Below, in pieces: positions 26,033-34,980 of a DNA stretch of 57,886 nucleotides (its first letter is position 1; the number at the start of each line of letters is the position of its first letter). Source of the DNA: an uncultured Oscillospiraceae bacterium (GTDB lineage Bacteria > Bacillota > Clostridia > Oscillospirales > Oscillospiraceae); the NCBI GenBank assembly GCA_910588105.1, contig CAJUQD010000015.1:1-57886 (forward strand). Direction: 5' to 3'. The notes under the pieces were generated by a model that did no database searches, was not told where the DNA came from, and was given only the letters and a program-made list of their open reading frames with translations. The position numbers were made by a program, and so were the translations under genes.

Positions 26033-26151
26033 GCCTGCAAACTGACCCGATTGGGAGAAACCGGCTGCTATGTGTGTCCGCGATGCCGCGTTGCTTTGCC
26101 TTGCCCGGCGAAAAAATTCCTTGCCGCTGGGCATATTGCCAATTTTCAAAC
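26033..26151 (-). repeat. Palindromic interspersed repeat, shortened copy 3
   Basis: Read on the minus strand it starts GTTTGAAAATTGGCAATATGCCCAG, is preceded by CTAGGCGCC as copy 2 is, and matches copy 2 for about 55 bases. The central part is missing and the far end is degraded (CCCAATCGGGTCAGTTTGC). Confidence 0.75.
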
Positions 26152-26202
26152 GGCGCCTAGTCGATTTGCTCAGCTTTTCTGCCACTCTGCTGCTGTGACG
26201 AT

Positions 26203-28950
26203 TCAAGGGTATCTCAATACTTTATCCAAGGCCCTCATTAAAATATCAATGTCAACCGGCTTTGCGATGTGTCCGTCCATCCCACTGCGCAGAGCCTCCT
26301 CTCTGTCCTCATCAAAGGCGTTGGCCGTCAATGCCAGAATTGGAATCGACGCCAAGGCTCGGTTTTCCAGCTTTCGGATCGTCTTTGCCGCCTCATGGCC
26401 ATTCATGACCGGCATTTGAATGTCCATCAGAATGGCTTGAAAATATCCCGGGCTGGATGCCTTCAGCGTATCCACGGCGGCTTTCCCGTCTCCTGCTACT
26501 TCCACCGAGAAACCTGCTTCTTCCAAAATGGCGGTGGCAATTTCCTGGTTCAACTCGTTATCCTCCACCAGCAGGATGCGGCCTGTGCGGGAGTCCACCC
26601 GCCCGCCGGCATTCTTCGGAACCCGCTCACCGCTGTGCAGGCGGAGATCAAGGAAAACCGTACACTCGGTTCCGACGCCCTGCCTGCTCGCCACTGTGAT
26701 CGTGCCCTTCATCATGTCTACTATGTTCTTTGTAATCGACATACCCAGGCCCGATCCCTGGATGCCGCTGATCGTGGAATTGCGTTCCCGCTCAAACGGC
26801 TCGAAGATGTGGGATACAAACTCTTCGCTCATGCCGATGCCAGTATCCTTGATGCGGAACTCATAATTTGCAAAGCCTGCCGGAGCATCCTCCTTTTCTA
26901 TGATCCTCAGGCCGACCGTGCCCCCCACCGGCGTGTATTTTATGGCGTTGCCCAGCAGGTTCAACAGGACCTGCTTCAGCCGTATCCTGTCACAGCAGAT
27001 TTCCTCATGCCGGATGTCCGCAGCGTTCAAACGCAGTTCCAGCTGTTTGGCCTGGACATCCTCTTGTACGCTGCTGCGAAGTTCGTTCAGAATGTCCGGC
27101 AGATTGCAGGGCTCTTCCGTCAAGTGGATCTTCCCGCTCTCAAGATTGCTCATGTCCAGGATATCGTTGATCAAGTTCAGCAGGAGACCGCTGGAAGTCT
27201 TGATCTTTTCAAGATATCCCGCCACTTGGTCCAGCTGGTCTATGTGGGTGATCGCCAGGTTTGTAAAGCCAATAATCGCGTTCATAGGGGTGCGGATGTC
27301 GTGGGACATATTGGAAAGGAAGGTACTTTTCGCTTTGTTGGCCCGGTTCGCCAAAGCCAGCGCGTCCTCCAGAATGGCGTTTTTTTCCCGGTCGCTGCGG
27401 GTCTCCTCGTCCACACTCCGAAACCCCAAAACAACACTGTGGTTCTTGCTCCACTCGCCTACGCGGGCGACCTTCATCTGGAAATACCGCAGCTCACCGC
27501 AGCAGGTGGTACGGTAGTTGACAGAGCAGATCGGTCGGTCCGCCAGCACCCGCTTCAGATAGTCCCGTCCCGCGGCCTTTCGCAGAATATCTTTGTCCTC
27601 CTCATAGACACCTGCTTCTATGTAACGGTCTATACAGTGCTCCAGAGACAGCGCACTGGAAAAGATACGCTCCAACATGCCGTTTTTGCATTCGCCCATC
27701 CGCAGGACATGACCGCTCCCGGTGTCCAGATCGAAAAAGCATACAAGGCTGTATTCAATGCCGAGGGCAGAGATCAACTCCAGCTGGCGCTTCTCCGCTT
27801 CCATCCGCTCCTGCTCCTCCTGGAGCTTTTTGGTCGTATAGTCCAAAACATACCGCTGGTAAAAGCGTTGACCATCCTTCTCTATGAGCTTGATATTTCC
27901 CATGACATGAAGGATTTTCCCGTCCTTATGCTGGACGCGGTACTCTATGCTGGCGTTGTCTCCCGGCTCCGTCAGCGAGGCAATCTTTTCTCTGATCCGT
28001 ATCCTGTCTTCATCAAATACAGATGGCGCGGTCATATTGAATCCATCCCGCTCCAGATCGGCCTGGGACGCATAACCGGATATCTCCAACGCGGCCCGGT
28101 TGATGCTGATGATATGAGAGCCGTCCAGGGTATGGCACATCACGCCGCAGTCCATGGAGGTAAAAATAGTTTCCAGCGTTTGATTTTTGCGAATCAATTC
28201 CTGCGCATACGCTTGTTCTTTGGTCACATCGATTCCAATGCCCACGGTACCCATCACGCTGCCGTCCAGGTCATACAGCGGGGACTTGTATGTGGTGAGT
28301 ATCCGCTGCTCCCCGCAGGCTTGGATGGCCTCCTCCGAGACACGGGTTTGCCGTGTCTCCATGACAATGCGCTCCGACTCGATACAGGCGGGATCATCCC
28401 GCTCCACGTCCCAGATGTAGGCGTGGCCCCGCCCCTCCACCTGGGCCTTGGTCTTGCTTACCGCGGCGCAGAAACTGTCGTTCACTTTCTCATGGATTCC
28501 GTTTTTGTCCTTGTACCAGACGAGATCCGGCGAGCTGTTGATCGCAGTCTCCAGATATTGGCTTGTCTGCCAGTGATCCATGCGGCGCTTGCGGCTTTGC
28601 TGCCAACGCAGGAAGTGGAAACACAATTCCGAATCGGGCATGGGCAGAGTCCAGATATCCGCGATCTCGGGCAGGAGATCCGTGAGGCTTTCCGATTGCC
28701 CCTCCTCCAGCATCAGGATCAATTCCGCTTCCGGGCGTTTTCCCGCTGCCAGCACCCTGGCGGCTTGCGCTGCCTCCACACCCCGCAGATCGGCCCAGAT
28801 CGCATCTGCTTTTGCGGCAAGAGCGGGGTTTAATTCCCGGCTTTCAAAGAACTCATGGGTAAACGCCGTCAAAGGCGGCATCGCCCGGAAAAGCTCAAAT
28901 AATTTTTTCTCTTGCCCAAAGAAATAAAACCGCATATGGCAATGATACAT
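26203..28950 (-). CDS. Hybrid histidine kinase with PAS domains and C-terminal receiver
   Basis: The 915-residue protein is cytoplasmic. A unique N-terminus (1-130) is followed by PAS domains (about 135-255 with SSPDLVWYKDKNG; about 265-385 with MDCGVMCHTLDGSHIISINRAALEISGY) and a further PAS-like sensor (about 400-525). The kinase core has H550 in SNMSHDIRTPMNAIIG and N/G boxes (NLLGNAIKYTP, DTGIGMS, GSGLGMSIT). A receiver (about 790-913) has D843 in ILMDIQMP. Phosphotransfer from H550 to D843 is expected; the output partner is unknown. GGAGGAGAAGG precedes the ATG. It lies 88 bases after the second hybrid kinase and is probably co-transcribed with it. Its GC is lower than that of flanking operons. 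Confidence 0.93.
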   Translation of the reverse strand: MYHCHMRFYFFGQEKKLFELFRAMPPLTAFTHEFFESRELNPALAAKADAIWADLRGVEAAQAARVLAAGKRPEAELILMLEEGQSESLTDLLPEIADIWTLPMPDSELCFHFLRWQQSRKRRMDHWQTSQYLETAINSSPDLVWYKDKNGIHEKVNDSFCAAVSKTKAQVEGRGHAYIWDVERDDPACIESERIVMETRQTRVSEEAIQACGEQRILTTYKSPLYDLDGSVMGTVGIGIDVTKEQAYAQELIRKNQTLETIFTSMDCGVMCHTLDGSHIISINRAALEISGYASQADLERDGFNMTAPSVFDEDRIRIREKIASLTEPGDNASIEYRVQHKDGKILHVMGNIKLIEKDGQRFYQRYVLDYTTKKLQEEQERMEAEKRQLELISALGIEYSLVCFFDLDTGSGHVLRMGECKNGMLERIFSSALSLEHCIDRYIEAGVYEEDKDILRKAAGRDYLKRVLADRPICSVNYRTTCCGELRYFQMKVARVGEWSKNHSVVLGFRSVDEETRSDREKNAILEDALALANRANKAKSTFLSNMSHDIRTPMNAIIGFTNLAITHIDQLDQVAGYLEKIKTSSGLLLNLINDILDMSNLESGKIHLTEEPCNLPDILNELRSSVQEDVQAKQLELRLNAADIRHEEICCDRIRLKQVLLNLLGNAIKYTPVGGTVGLRIIEKEDAPAGFANYEFRIKDTGIGMSEEFVSHIFEPFERERNSTISGIQGSGLGMSITKNIVDMMKGTITVASRQGVGTECTVFLDLRLHSGERVPKNAGGRVDSRTGRILLVEDNELNQEIATAILEEAGFSVEVAGDGKAAVDTLKASSPGYFQAILMDIQMPVMNGHEAAKTIRKLENRALASIPILALTANAFDEDREEALRSGMDGHIAKPVDIDILMRALDKVLRYP

Positions 28951-29038
28951 GATCCTTCTCCTCCCAAGAGAGCTTTTCGAACAAAAATGGTGATACCCAT
29001 GCGTCCTAATGGGGCCGCGACAAACAGAGCGGCGCCTC

Positions 29039-32000
29039 TTATGCCAGATATTTGCCCAGAACGCTCAAAAAGAGCTCGATGTCCAGCGGCTTTGCAATAT
29101 GTGCGTTCATACCGCACTTCAAAGCATTTTCCCGGTCCTCCTCCATCGCGTTTGCCGTCATGGCGATTATAGGCATCGTTTTCACATCCTTCCGAGGCAT
29201 GGCGCGAATGGTGCGTGTTGCCTCATAGCCATCCATGATCGGCATCTGCACGTCCATCAGGATGGCGTCGTAATAATATTCCCCAGCCTGACGCACCATG
29301 GCCACCGCGTCTGTGCCATCGGGCGCGGCCTCCACTGAGAACCCGGTTTCCTTCAGGATTGCTTCGGCGATCTCACGGTTAAGCTCGTTGTCCTCTACCA
29401 GCAGGATCCGCTTGCCGCTGAAGTCTGCCTCCGTCCAGGAGGATTCCTCTTTTTTCGCGATCAGGTTATTGGCGATCAATAAGGCGGACTTCAGATCGGA
29501 CATGAACAGCGGCTTGGCACAGAACGCGGTAATGCCCGCCTGCTTTGCCTCTTCCTTGATATCTGTCCAATCGTAGGCGGTAAGAACGATGATCGGGGCT
29601 TCCTGCCCGATCGCCGCGCGAATACGGCGTGCGGTCTCGATTCCGCTGAGTTCGGGCATTTGCCAGTCAAGGATATAGGTATGGTAGGAGTCTCCCTCGC
29701 TGCAGGCACTTTTGGCCCGATAAACCGCTTCCTTGCCAGAGGTGGTCCATTCCGCCCGCAGTCCGATCTGTTTGAGCATTCTGGACACGCTCTCACAGCT
29801 GTCGCAGTCATCATCCACCACAAGCGCCCGCAGGCCCTCCAGTTCTTTGATCTTAGCTGCGTTTTTCTCTACGTCCTGGAGCTTCAAACTCAATTCTACC
29901 CGAAATTCGCTGCCTTTCCCCTTCTCGCTCTGGACGCTGATGGTTCCGCCCATCATGTCCACGATATTCTTGGTGATTGCCATGCCAAGACCAGTGCCCT
30001 GGATGCCGGATTTGGTGGCGCTGGCCTCCCGCTCAAAGGGCTCAAAGACGTGTTCCGCGAACTCCGGAGTCATTCCGATACCATTATCCTTGATTGTAAA
30101 AACATAATCTCCATAACCATGGCGGAATGTGGTCTGCTGGCGGATCCGAAAGCTCACCATCCCGCCTGCCGGGGTATATTTCACGGCGTTGCCCAGCAGA
30201 TTCACAAAGACCTGGCTCAGCTTCAGCGCATCTGCCACCACATCCTCATTGGCCACATCAAAGGTGTCGATAAACAGCTCCAGCTGCTTGGCCTTTACCT
30301 GGGGTTGAATGATATTGACCAGATTGTGGGTCAGCTCCGAGATGTTGCAGTCCTGCTCGTTGATCTGTACCTTGCCGCTCTCGATACGGCTCATGTCCAG
30401 AATATCATTGATTAAACTGAGCAAATGGTTGCTGGAGCCCAAAACTTTCTGTAGGCAGTCCCGGACTTGGTCCCGATCGTCAATGTGGCTGACAGCAATG
30501 GTGGTAAAGCCAATGATTGCGTTCATAGGGGTGCGGATATCATGGGACATATTGGAAAGGAAGGTGGTCTTGGCTTGGTTGGCGTGCTGAGCCTGCATCA
30601 AAGCCTCCTGAAGCGCCTGGGTCTGCTCCCGCTGCTTCTGAACTTGATCCGTGATGTCTTTGCACACCACCATGACCATAACGTCCCCGTTGCGCTCATC
30701 CTTGCTCATAATAAAGGACTGGCGCATACACATTTGCCGTTCTTTGGCGGCCCACCACCAATAGTCCGCTGTGATCTCCGGCTCCCCCTGCTCAAAGCGC
30801 TGCTTTAACCGCTCTAAATCAACGAACGAAGCATAGTCCTCCCGTGACTCCTCCAGTACAAAAGCTCCCAACCGCTCAAAGCAGGTCGAGGCGGCGCATG
30901 GGGCGTTCAGGTCCAGCATCTTCAAAAGAGAAGCCTGCTGGCCGTCCACGGTGAACATCACATCCTGCTCGATCAAATTCTGCGTCAGGTTGAATTCAAA
31001 TGTGCAAATGGCCGAAGCGGTGATGGCGATCCGATACTGCCGTTCTTTGCGGTTCGCCACAGAGATCTCCGCTTGGGCCAGCCGCTCTTTCTCCTGCAGC
31101 CCGGTGATGTGCTCCTGACTCTCCTCCAGCAAACGCCGCCGCTGCCTCTGCGCCTGGATCAAGAGGATCAGAATATAGATGGTAAACAGGCCAACCAGAA
31201 TCACCTGCAAGATCATTCCTGTTTGGTTGGCGGTCCGTACCATCGCCTGCGTCACGCTCTGCGGAAATGCCTGCACTAATATGTACTCGCTATTGGGAAT
31301 GCCGACTACGCACAAATTGTCTGTTTTGCTCCCCGAAGCACAGATGAATCCCGCTTCATCCAGGCCCTGACGAAACACCTCCCAGGCGCTTTCGGCAGTC
31401 TCGGCATCAATATAGCCGGAGTCACACAGAGCATCCAGAAGGGGCTCGTCGTAGCGTTCGGCAGTAGATGAGGCGATCACAGTTCCATCCAGGGCACATA
31501 AAAAGCCGTCTGCCGGCGTATCAAAATAGCTGGCGGAGAGCATTGACTTCAGGTAATCCTCCGCAAGATACAAGCCCAGGATCACCCCGACTGGTTCATC
31601 CTGATACAGGATAGGAGCGTAAGATACGGTCATCATCCTGCCCGTCAGCCGGGATTGCAGGATCTCCATGCCGCTCTCTCCCCGCATCCCGTTGATATAA
31701 TAGCCTCGGTCGCTGCTGTCGATTGTCTCCCCATTGGAGGTCATGTAGACACCGTTGGCATCGGTAAAGCAGATGGCGTCAAAGACCGCGTTTTCCTCCA
31801 GCCCCTTTAAAAAGCCAACATCGATCTCTGACCTTCCTTGGTCGGAACTGAGCAGGTAAGCATAGTTACGTACCCGCAAAAGAGTATTGTCAAACTCGCT
31901 TTCGATCCGCTGGGCCATCTGCCGGGAGGAGTCCAACGCGTAATTCAGATTTTGATGTTCGATCCGCTGCCGGGTCGTGATGGAGTACCATTGAAACAAC

Positions 32001-32068
32001 AGAACGATTGCAATCAGCAAAACTCCTGTGTAAACGATGGTTTTCCGGGCCTTTCTCGGCGTTTGCAT
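29039..32068 (-). CDS. Membrane hybrid histidine kinase with Cache-type sensor and two receivers
   Basis: The 1009-residue protein has helix 1 (about 11-31), an extracellular double-Cache-like domain (about 35-275, FTDANGVYMTSNGE, APILYQDEPVGVILGLYL), helix 2 (about 288-310), a PAS-like linker and the kinase core with H509 in SNMSHDIRTPMNAIIG. Two receivers follow: D801 in YILDWQMPE and D939 in ILMDVQMP. Cache domains usually bind small extracellular ligands. The start at 32068 follows AGGAGGGAAC; the longer frame to 32203 has no ribosome binding site. It is the first gene of a two-kinase operon. Confidence 0.93.
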   Translation of the reverse strand: MQTPRKARKTIVYTGVLLIAIVLLFQWYSITTRQRIEHQNLNYALDSSRQMAQRIESEFDNTLLRVRNYAYLLSSDQGRSEIDVGFLKGLEENAVFDAICFTDANGVYMTSNGETIDSSDRGYYINGMRGESGMEILQSRLTGRMMTVSYAPILYQDEPVGVILGLYLAEDYLKSMLSASYFDTPADGFLCALDGTVIASSTAERYDEPLLDALCDSGYIDAETAESAWEVFRQGLDEAGFICASGSKTDNLCVVGIPNSEYILVQAFPQSVTQAMVRTANQTGMILQVILVGLFTIYILILLIQAQRQRRRLLEESQEHITGLQEKERLAQAEISVANRKERQYRIAITASAICTFEFNLTQNLIEQDVMFTVDGQQASLLKMLDLNAPCAASTCFERLGAFVLEESREDYASFVDLERLKQRFEQGEPEITADYWWWAAKERQMCMRQSFIMSKDERNGDVMVMVVCKDITDQVQKQREQTQALQEALMQAQHANQAKTTFLSNMSHDIRTPMNAIIGFTTIAVSHIDDRDQVRDCLQKVLGSSNHLLSLINDILDMSRIESGKVQINEQDCNISELTHNLVNIIQPQVKAKQLELFIDTFDVANEDVVADALKLSQVFVNLLGNAVKYTPAGGMVSFRIRQQTTFRHGYGDYVFTIKDNGIGMTPEFAEHVFEPFEREASATKSGIQGTGLGMAITKNIVDMMGGTISVQSEKGKGSEFRVELSLKLQDVEKNAAKIKELEGLRALVVDDDCDSCESVSRMLKQIGLRAEWTTSGKEAVYRAKSACSEGDSYHTYILDWQMPELSGIETARRIRAAIGQEAPIIVLTAYDWTDIKEEAKQAGITAFCAKPLFMSDLKSALLIANNLIAKKEESSWTEADFSGKRILLVEDNELNREIAEAILKETGFSVEAAPDGTDAVAMVRQAGEYYYDAILMDVQMPIMDGYEATRTIRAMPRKDVKTMPIIAMTANAMEEDRENALKCGMNAHIAKPLDIELFLSVLGKYLA

Positions 32069-32193
32069 GGATGTTCCCTCCTGAACGGTCGCCTCACTCG
32101 TTGCAGCCAGATAAAATCCGGCCGCCGAGCGAGTGGTAGAAGGTGCGCATGCCCCTACGTTTTTTGCTTCTGTTGAGGCATAATGTTTTCTGT

Positions 32194-32223
32194 ATTGTAC
32201 CACAAATAGCCGCGAATTGTCCA
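32194..32223 (-). promoter_or_regulatory. Candidate promoter of the two-kinase operon
   Basis: The minus strand has TGGACA, an 18-base spacer and TACAAT with an extended -10 (TGG). Confidence 0.5.
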
Positions 32224-32246
32224 GTTTTACAAGGCGGCTATTATGA

Positions 32247-32292
32247 TTGGCGAAAGGGCAGCAATTGTAAATGATTGCTGCCCTTTCGCCAA
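32247..32292. terminator. 19-bp perfect inverted repeat after the chemoreceptor gene
   Basis: TTGGCGAAAGGGCAGCAAT (32247-32265) and its exact reverse complement (32274-32292) enclose an 8-base loop. It is a strong hairpin 24 bases after the chemoreceptor stop but has no U-run on either side, so it may stabilise RNA 3' ends or stop polymerase poorly. Confidence 0.55.
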
Positions 32293-32316
32293 TGCTATGC
32301 GTCCGTTCCTCGAAAG

Positions 32317-34263
32317 TCAGTTGAGCCGGAACTTGTGCACCATGTTATTCATCAACAGCGATTGCTCCGACAGCTCCTGAGCTGTGGCCGCACTCTGCTC
32401 GGAGGTGGCCGAGGTGCTTTGAACAATAGAAGATATTTGTTCGATCCCCTCTGTGACTTGAGCGATCGCGGTGGTCTGCCCACTTATAGCTACCACCACC
32501 GCGCTCATTTTGGAGGTCACATTGTCCGCAATAGAGCTGGTTTCATCCAGCGATTCTGTCACTTTCCCAAATACTTGGCCGCCCTCCGCAACGGCGGAGA
32601 TGGACCCCTCGATCAGTTCCTTGGTGGCTTTGGCCGCCTCGTCCGATCTGGAGGCCAGATTGCGCACCTCATCGGCCACTACGGCAAAGCCCTTGCCTGC
32701 GCTGCCTGCCCGAGCCGCCTCCACAGCAGCGTTCAGCGCCAAGATATTGGTCTGGAACGCTATATTTTCGATCGTATCAATGATTTTGCTGATCTCAGCG
32801 GAGGAGCCGGAGATCTTCTGCATCGCGGTGTTCAGCTCTTTGACATAATCCACACAGGCCCCCAGCCGCATTCCTACCTGAGTCACAAACTCTCCCGCCT
32901 CTTCTGCAGCAGAGGAAGTTTGATTTGCGTTTTCCGCAATGCTGGCGGCAGTGGCAAAGAGCTCCTGGACGGCGCTGGCCTGCTCTGTGGCTCCCTGATT
33001 CAAGCTTTGCGCACCTTTAGACACCTGCACCGAGCTGCTGGCCACGGCTTCGACGGACTGACTTATCTGGGCAAGCATATCCCGCAGGGAATTGTGGATC
33101 TCCTTGATGGACTGTTCGATGGCCGCAAAATCCCCCAGGTATGTACGGGTGATATTTTCCCGGAAATCTCCCTGCGCCATCTTGCCCAGGTGATGGGAGG
33201 CGTCCTGCACTACGTCATTCAGCCGGAGGATCGTTGTATCCAAAGCCTTGGTCAGCTTGGCGGTCTCATCCCGCGATCTGACCACCGGGGTTGGAGTTTG
33301 CAGATCGCCGTCCGCCAGCGTTTCCAGCCGGGACACGCAGGCCTGGATGGGCCCGGAAATGGACCGGCCCACCTTGACTGCCACAGGGAAGGTGGCCAGC
33401 ACCACAAGGACCACCACCAGGACCGTCAGCATGAGGCTGCGGTCCAGTGTGGATTTAAATTCCCGCTGACTGGTCTCAATAGCGATGCTCCACTCCTGAT
33501 AACCGCCAATAGGGGCAAAGCCAACGAATTTATTGTCGCCATAAAAATTATAGGCGCCGAAGCCGGTCTCTCCCTGGAGCATACGCTGGTTCACTGCGGC
33601 CACATCCGCCACGCTGGGATCCGTTTTTGCGGCCTCGATCATATTGGACCCCGCCTCCACGACAGAGGCATCCCGATGGCCGATGACATTTCCCCTGTTG
33701 TCCAGCACATAGGCCACGCCATCGCTGCCCATAGACAGATTGGCCACGATGTCCGACAGGAAGTCCGCACTGATCCCGCCATAGACCACCCCGTCAAAGC
33801 GGCCATCAGTGATGATGGGGACCTCCAGCAAAAAGATCATCTGACTTCCGTCGTTCATAATATCAGAGATGTAAGGCTGCATGGTGGCTTTGCACTGTTG
33901 AAAATAATCCTCCTCCGCATAACTGTAGCCTGTGGAGGAAAAGCCGCTGGCGTCTATTTTCCCGGTGTAAAGAAACCCGTTCCGCTGGGCAATATCCTCC
34001 CGGACGGCTACCAGCTCCTGGGCCATGGGATCGGAGTTTCGAAAAATATCCGAGGCGGCGGCCTCCTGGAGCGCCGTCCAGTAGTTCCCCATCTTCCACT
34101 CCACCGCGTCTGCGGCCATCTGTGTAGTTGGTCCCAGGGTCTTTGTCATAACGTCATCAATCCCACTGGCGTTCAGCAGGGCTGTGATCACACCGATCAG
34201 CACTGAGCCAACCAGCACCACCGACAACATACTGACTTGAATTTTTGATTTGATCGACTTCAT
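32317..34263 (-). CDS. Methyl-accepting chemotaxis protein
   Basis: The 648-residue protein has helix 1 (about 8-30), an extracellular dCache-like domain (about 35-275, PVGGIS-like segments VVYGGISADFLSDIV and YVLDNRGNVIGHRD), helix 2 (about 279-302), a HAMP domain (about 303-355) and a long cytoplasmic coiled coil with the conserved tip IENIAFQTNILALNAAVEAARAGSAGKGFAVVADEVRNLA. Such proteins control CheA. No che or flagellar genes are in the window; the target could be an array encoded elsewhere or the pili. A TTGACA promoter lies upstream. Confidence 0.94.
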   Translation of the reverse strand: MKSIKSKIQVSMLSVVLVGSVLIGVITALLNASGIDDVMTKTLGPTTQMAADAVEWKMGNYWTALQEAAASDIFRNSDPMAQELVAVREDIAQRNGFLYTGKIDASGFSSTGYSYAEEDYFQQCKATMQPYISDIMNDGSQMIFLLEVPIITDGRFDGVVYGGISADFLSDIVANLSMGSDGVAYVLDNRGNVIGHRDASVVEAGSNMIEAAKTDPSVADVAAVNQRMLQGETGFGAYNFYGDNKFVGFAPIGGYQEWSIAIETSQREFKSTLDRSLMLTVLVVVLVVLATFPVAVKVGRSISGPIQACVSRLETLADGDLQTPTPVVRSRDETAKLTKALDTTILRLNDVVQDASHHLGKMAQGDFRENITRTYLGDFAAIEQSIKEIHNSLRDMLAQISQSVEAVASSSVQVSKGAQSLNQGATEQASAVQELFATAASIAENANQTSSAAEEAGEFVTQVGMRLGACVDYVKELNTAMQKISGSSAEISKIIDTIENIAFQTNILALNAAVEAARAGSAGKGFAVVADEVRNLASRSDEAAKATKELIEGSISAVAEGGQVFGKVTESLDETSSIADNVTSKMSAVVVAISGQTTAIAQVTEGIEQISSIVQSTSATSEQSAATAQELSEQSLLMNNMVHKFRLN

Positions 34264-34356
34264 GCGTTATTTCCCTCTCGTCTGACTTTGATTCTGGGCC
34301 GGAGAGACAGGCTTGCCGGCAGATGCCCAGACCAGGGTCCGTTTCCAGCCCAAAAT

Positions 34357-34384
34357 ATATTAGCATAAAGATTCAAAATGTCAA
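34357..34384 (-). promoter_or_regulatory. Promoter of the chemoreceptor gene
   Basis: The minus strand has TTGACA, a 16-base spacer and TAATAT. Confidence 0.7.
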
Positions 34385-34533
34385 TCCACTTTATGTTCCG
34401 CCGCGCCTAAGCTTTCAGGATGCCTTTTTATAGATGTCAGGAGCTGAACGGTGGCCGCGCCCAAGCCTGCGCGAGTATGGATATCGGCCTGGGCCGCCGA
34501 AAAAATGACAAAAAACGGGTTTATAAATTAGGC

Positions 34534-34562
34534 TTGATTTTCCCGGAGGATTCATTTAAAAT
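34534..34562 (+). promoter_or_regulatory. Promoter of the receiver/kinase operon
   Basis: TTGATT, a 17-base spacer and TAAAAT, 43 bases before the start at 34606. The 342-base gap 34264-34605 otherwise holds only the divergent chemoreceptor promoter. Confidence 0.6.
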
Positions 34563-34605
34563 AGCCTAGTAAACGCTGGATCATACGAACTGGAGGGCTG
34601 CTCAT

Positions 34606-34980
34606 ATGCATCATAATATGCAGAAACGCGTCTTAGTGGTAGACGACGATGATATGAACCTGATGAGGACCAAACGGATTCTGGGCATTGAATACGATGT
34701 GTTCTTTGCCAGCTCAGGGATTGAGGCGCTGGACACGCTGAAGCGCGAACCAATGGATCTGGTCCTTTTGGATATTGAGATGCCAAAGATGGACGGCTTT
34801 GAGACCTTTGAGCGTATGAAAGAGTTTGCCGCCGAGACCCCCGTAATCTTTTTGACTGCATCGGGACAGGAAGGCGATGTGGTCAACGCGATCCGGCTGG
34901 GCGCGGTAAATTACCTGAAAAAGCCCTTTCCCCCGCAGGAACTGCTCAACAGGGTCGCTCAGGAGCTTGATGAAAAATGA
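34606..34980 (+). CDS. Receiver-only response regulator
   Basis: The 124-residue protein is a single receiver domain: acidic VVDDDD, phospho-acceptor D56 in LVLLDIEMPKMDG, conserved Thr in FLTASG and Lys in LKKPF. It has no output domain, so it may act as a shuttle in a phosphorelay or on a protein partner. GGAGGG lies eight bases before the ATG. Its stop overlaps the start of the next kinase gene (ATGA), so the two are coupled; the HPt of that kinase is a likely partner. Confidence 0.93.
   Translation: MHHNMQKRVLVVDDDDMNLMRTKRILGIEYDVFFASSGIEALDTLKREPMDLVLLDIEMPKMDGFETFERMKEFAAETPVIFLTASGQEGDVVNAIRLGAVNYLKKPFPPQELLNRVAQELDEK

Larger units (their letters stand above)
25618..26202. other. 585-bp stretch without an intact gene
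   Basis: It holds the exporter promoter, the operator/promoter at 25981-26020 and repeat copy 3. Between 25750 and 25960 no frame resembles a protein; it may be the eroded remains of a regulator gene. Confidence 0.5.
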
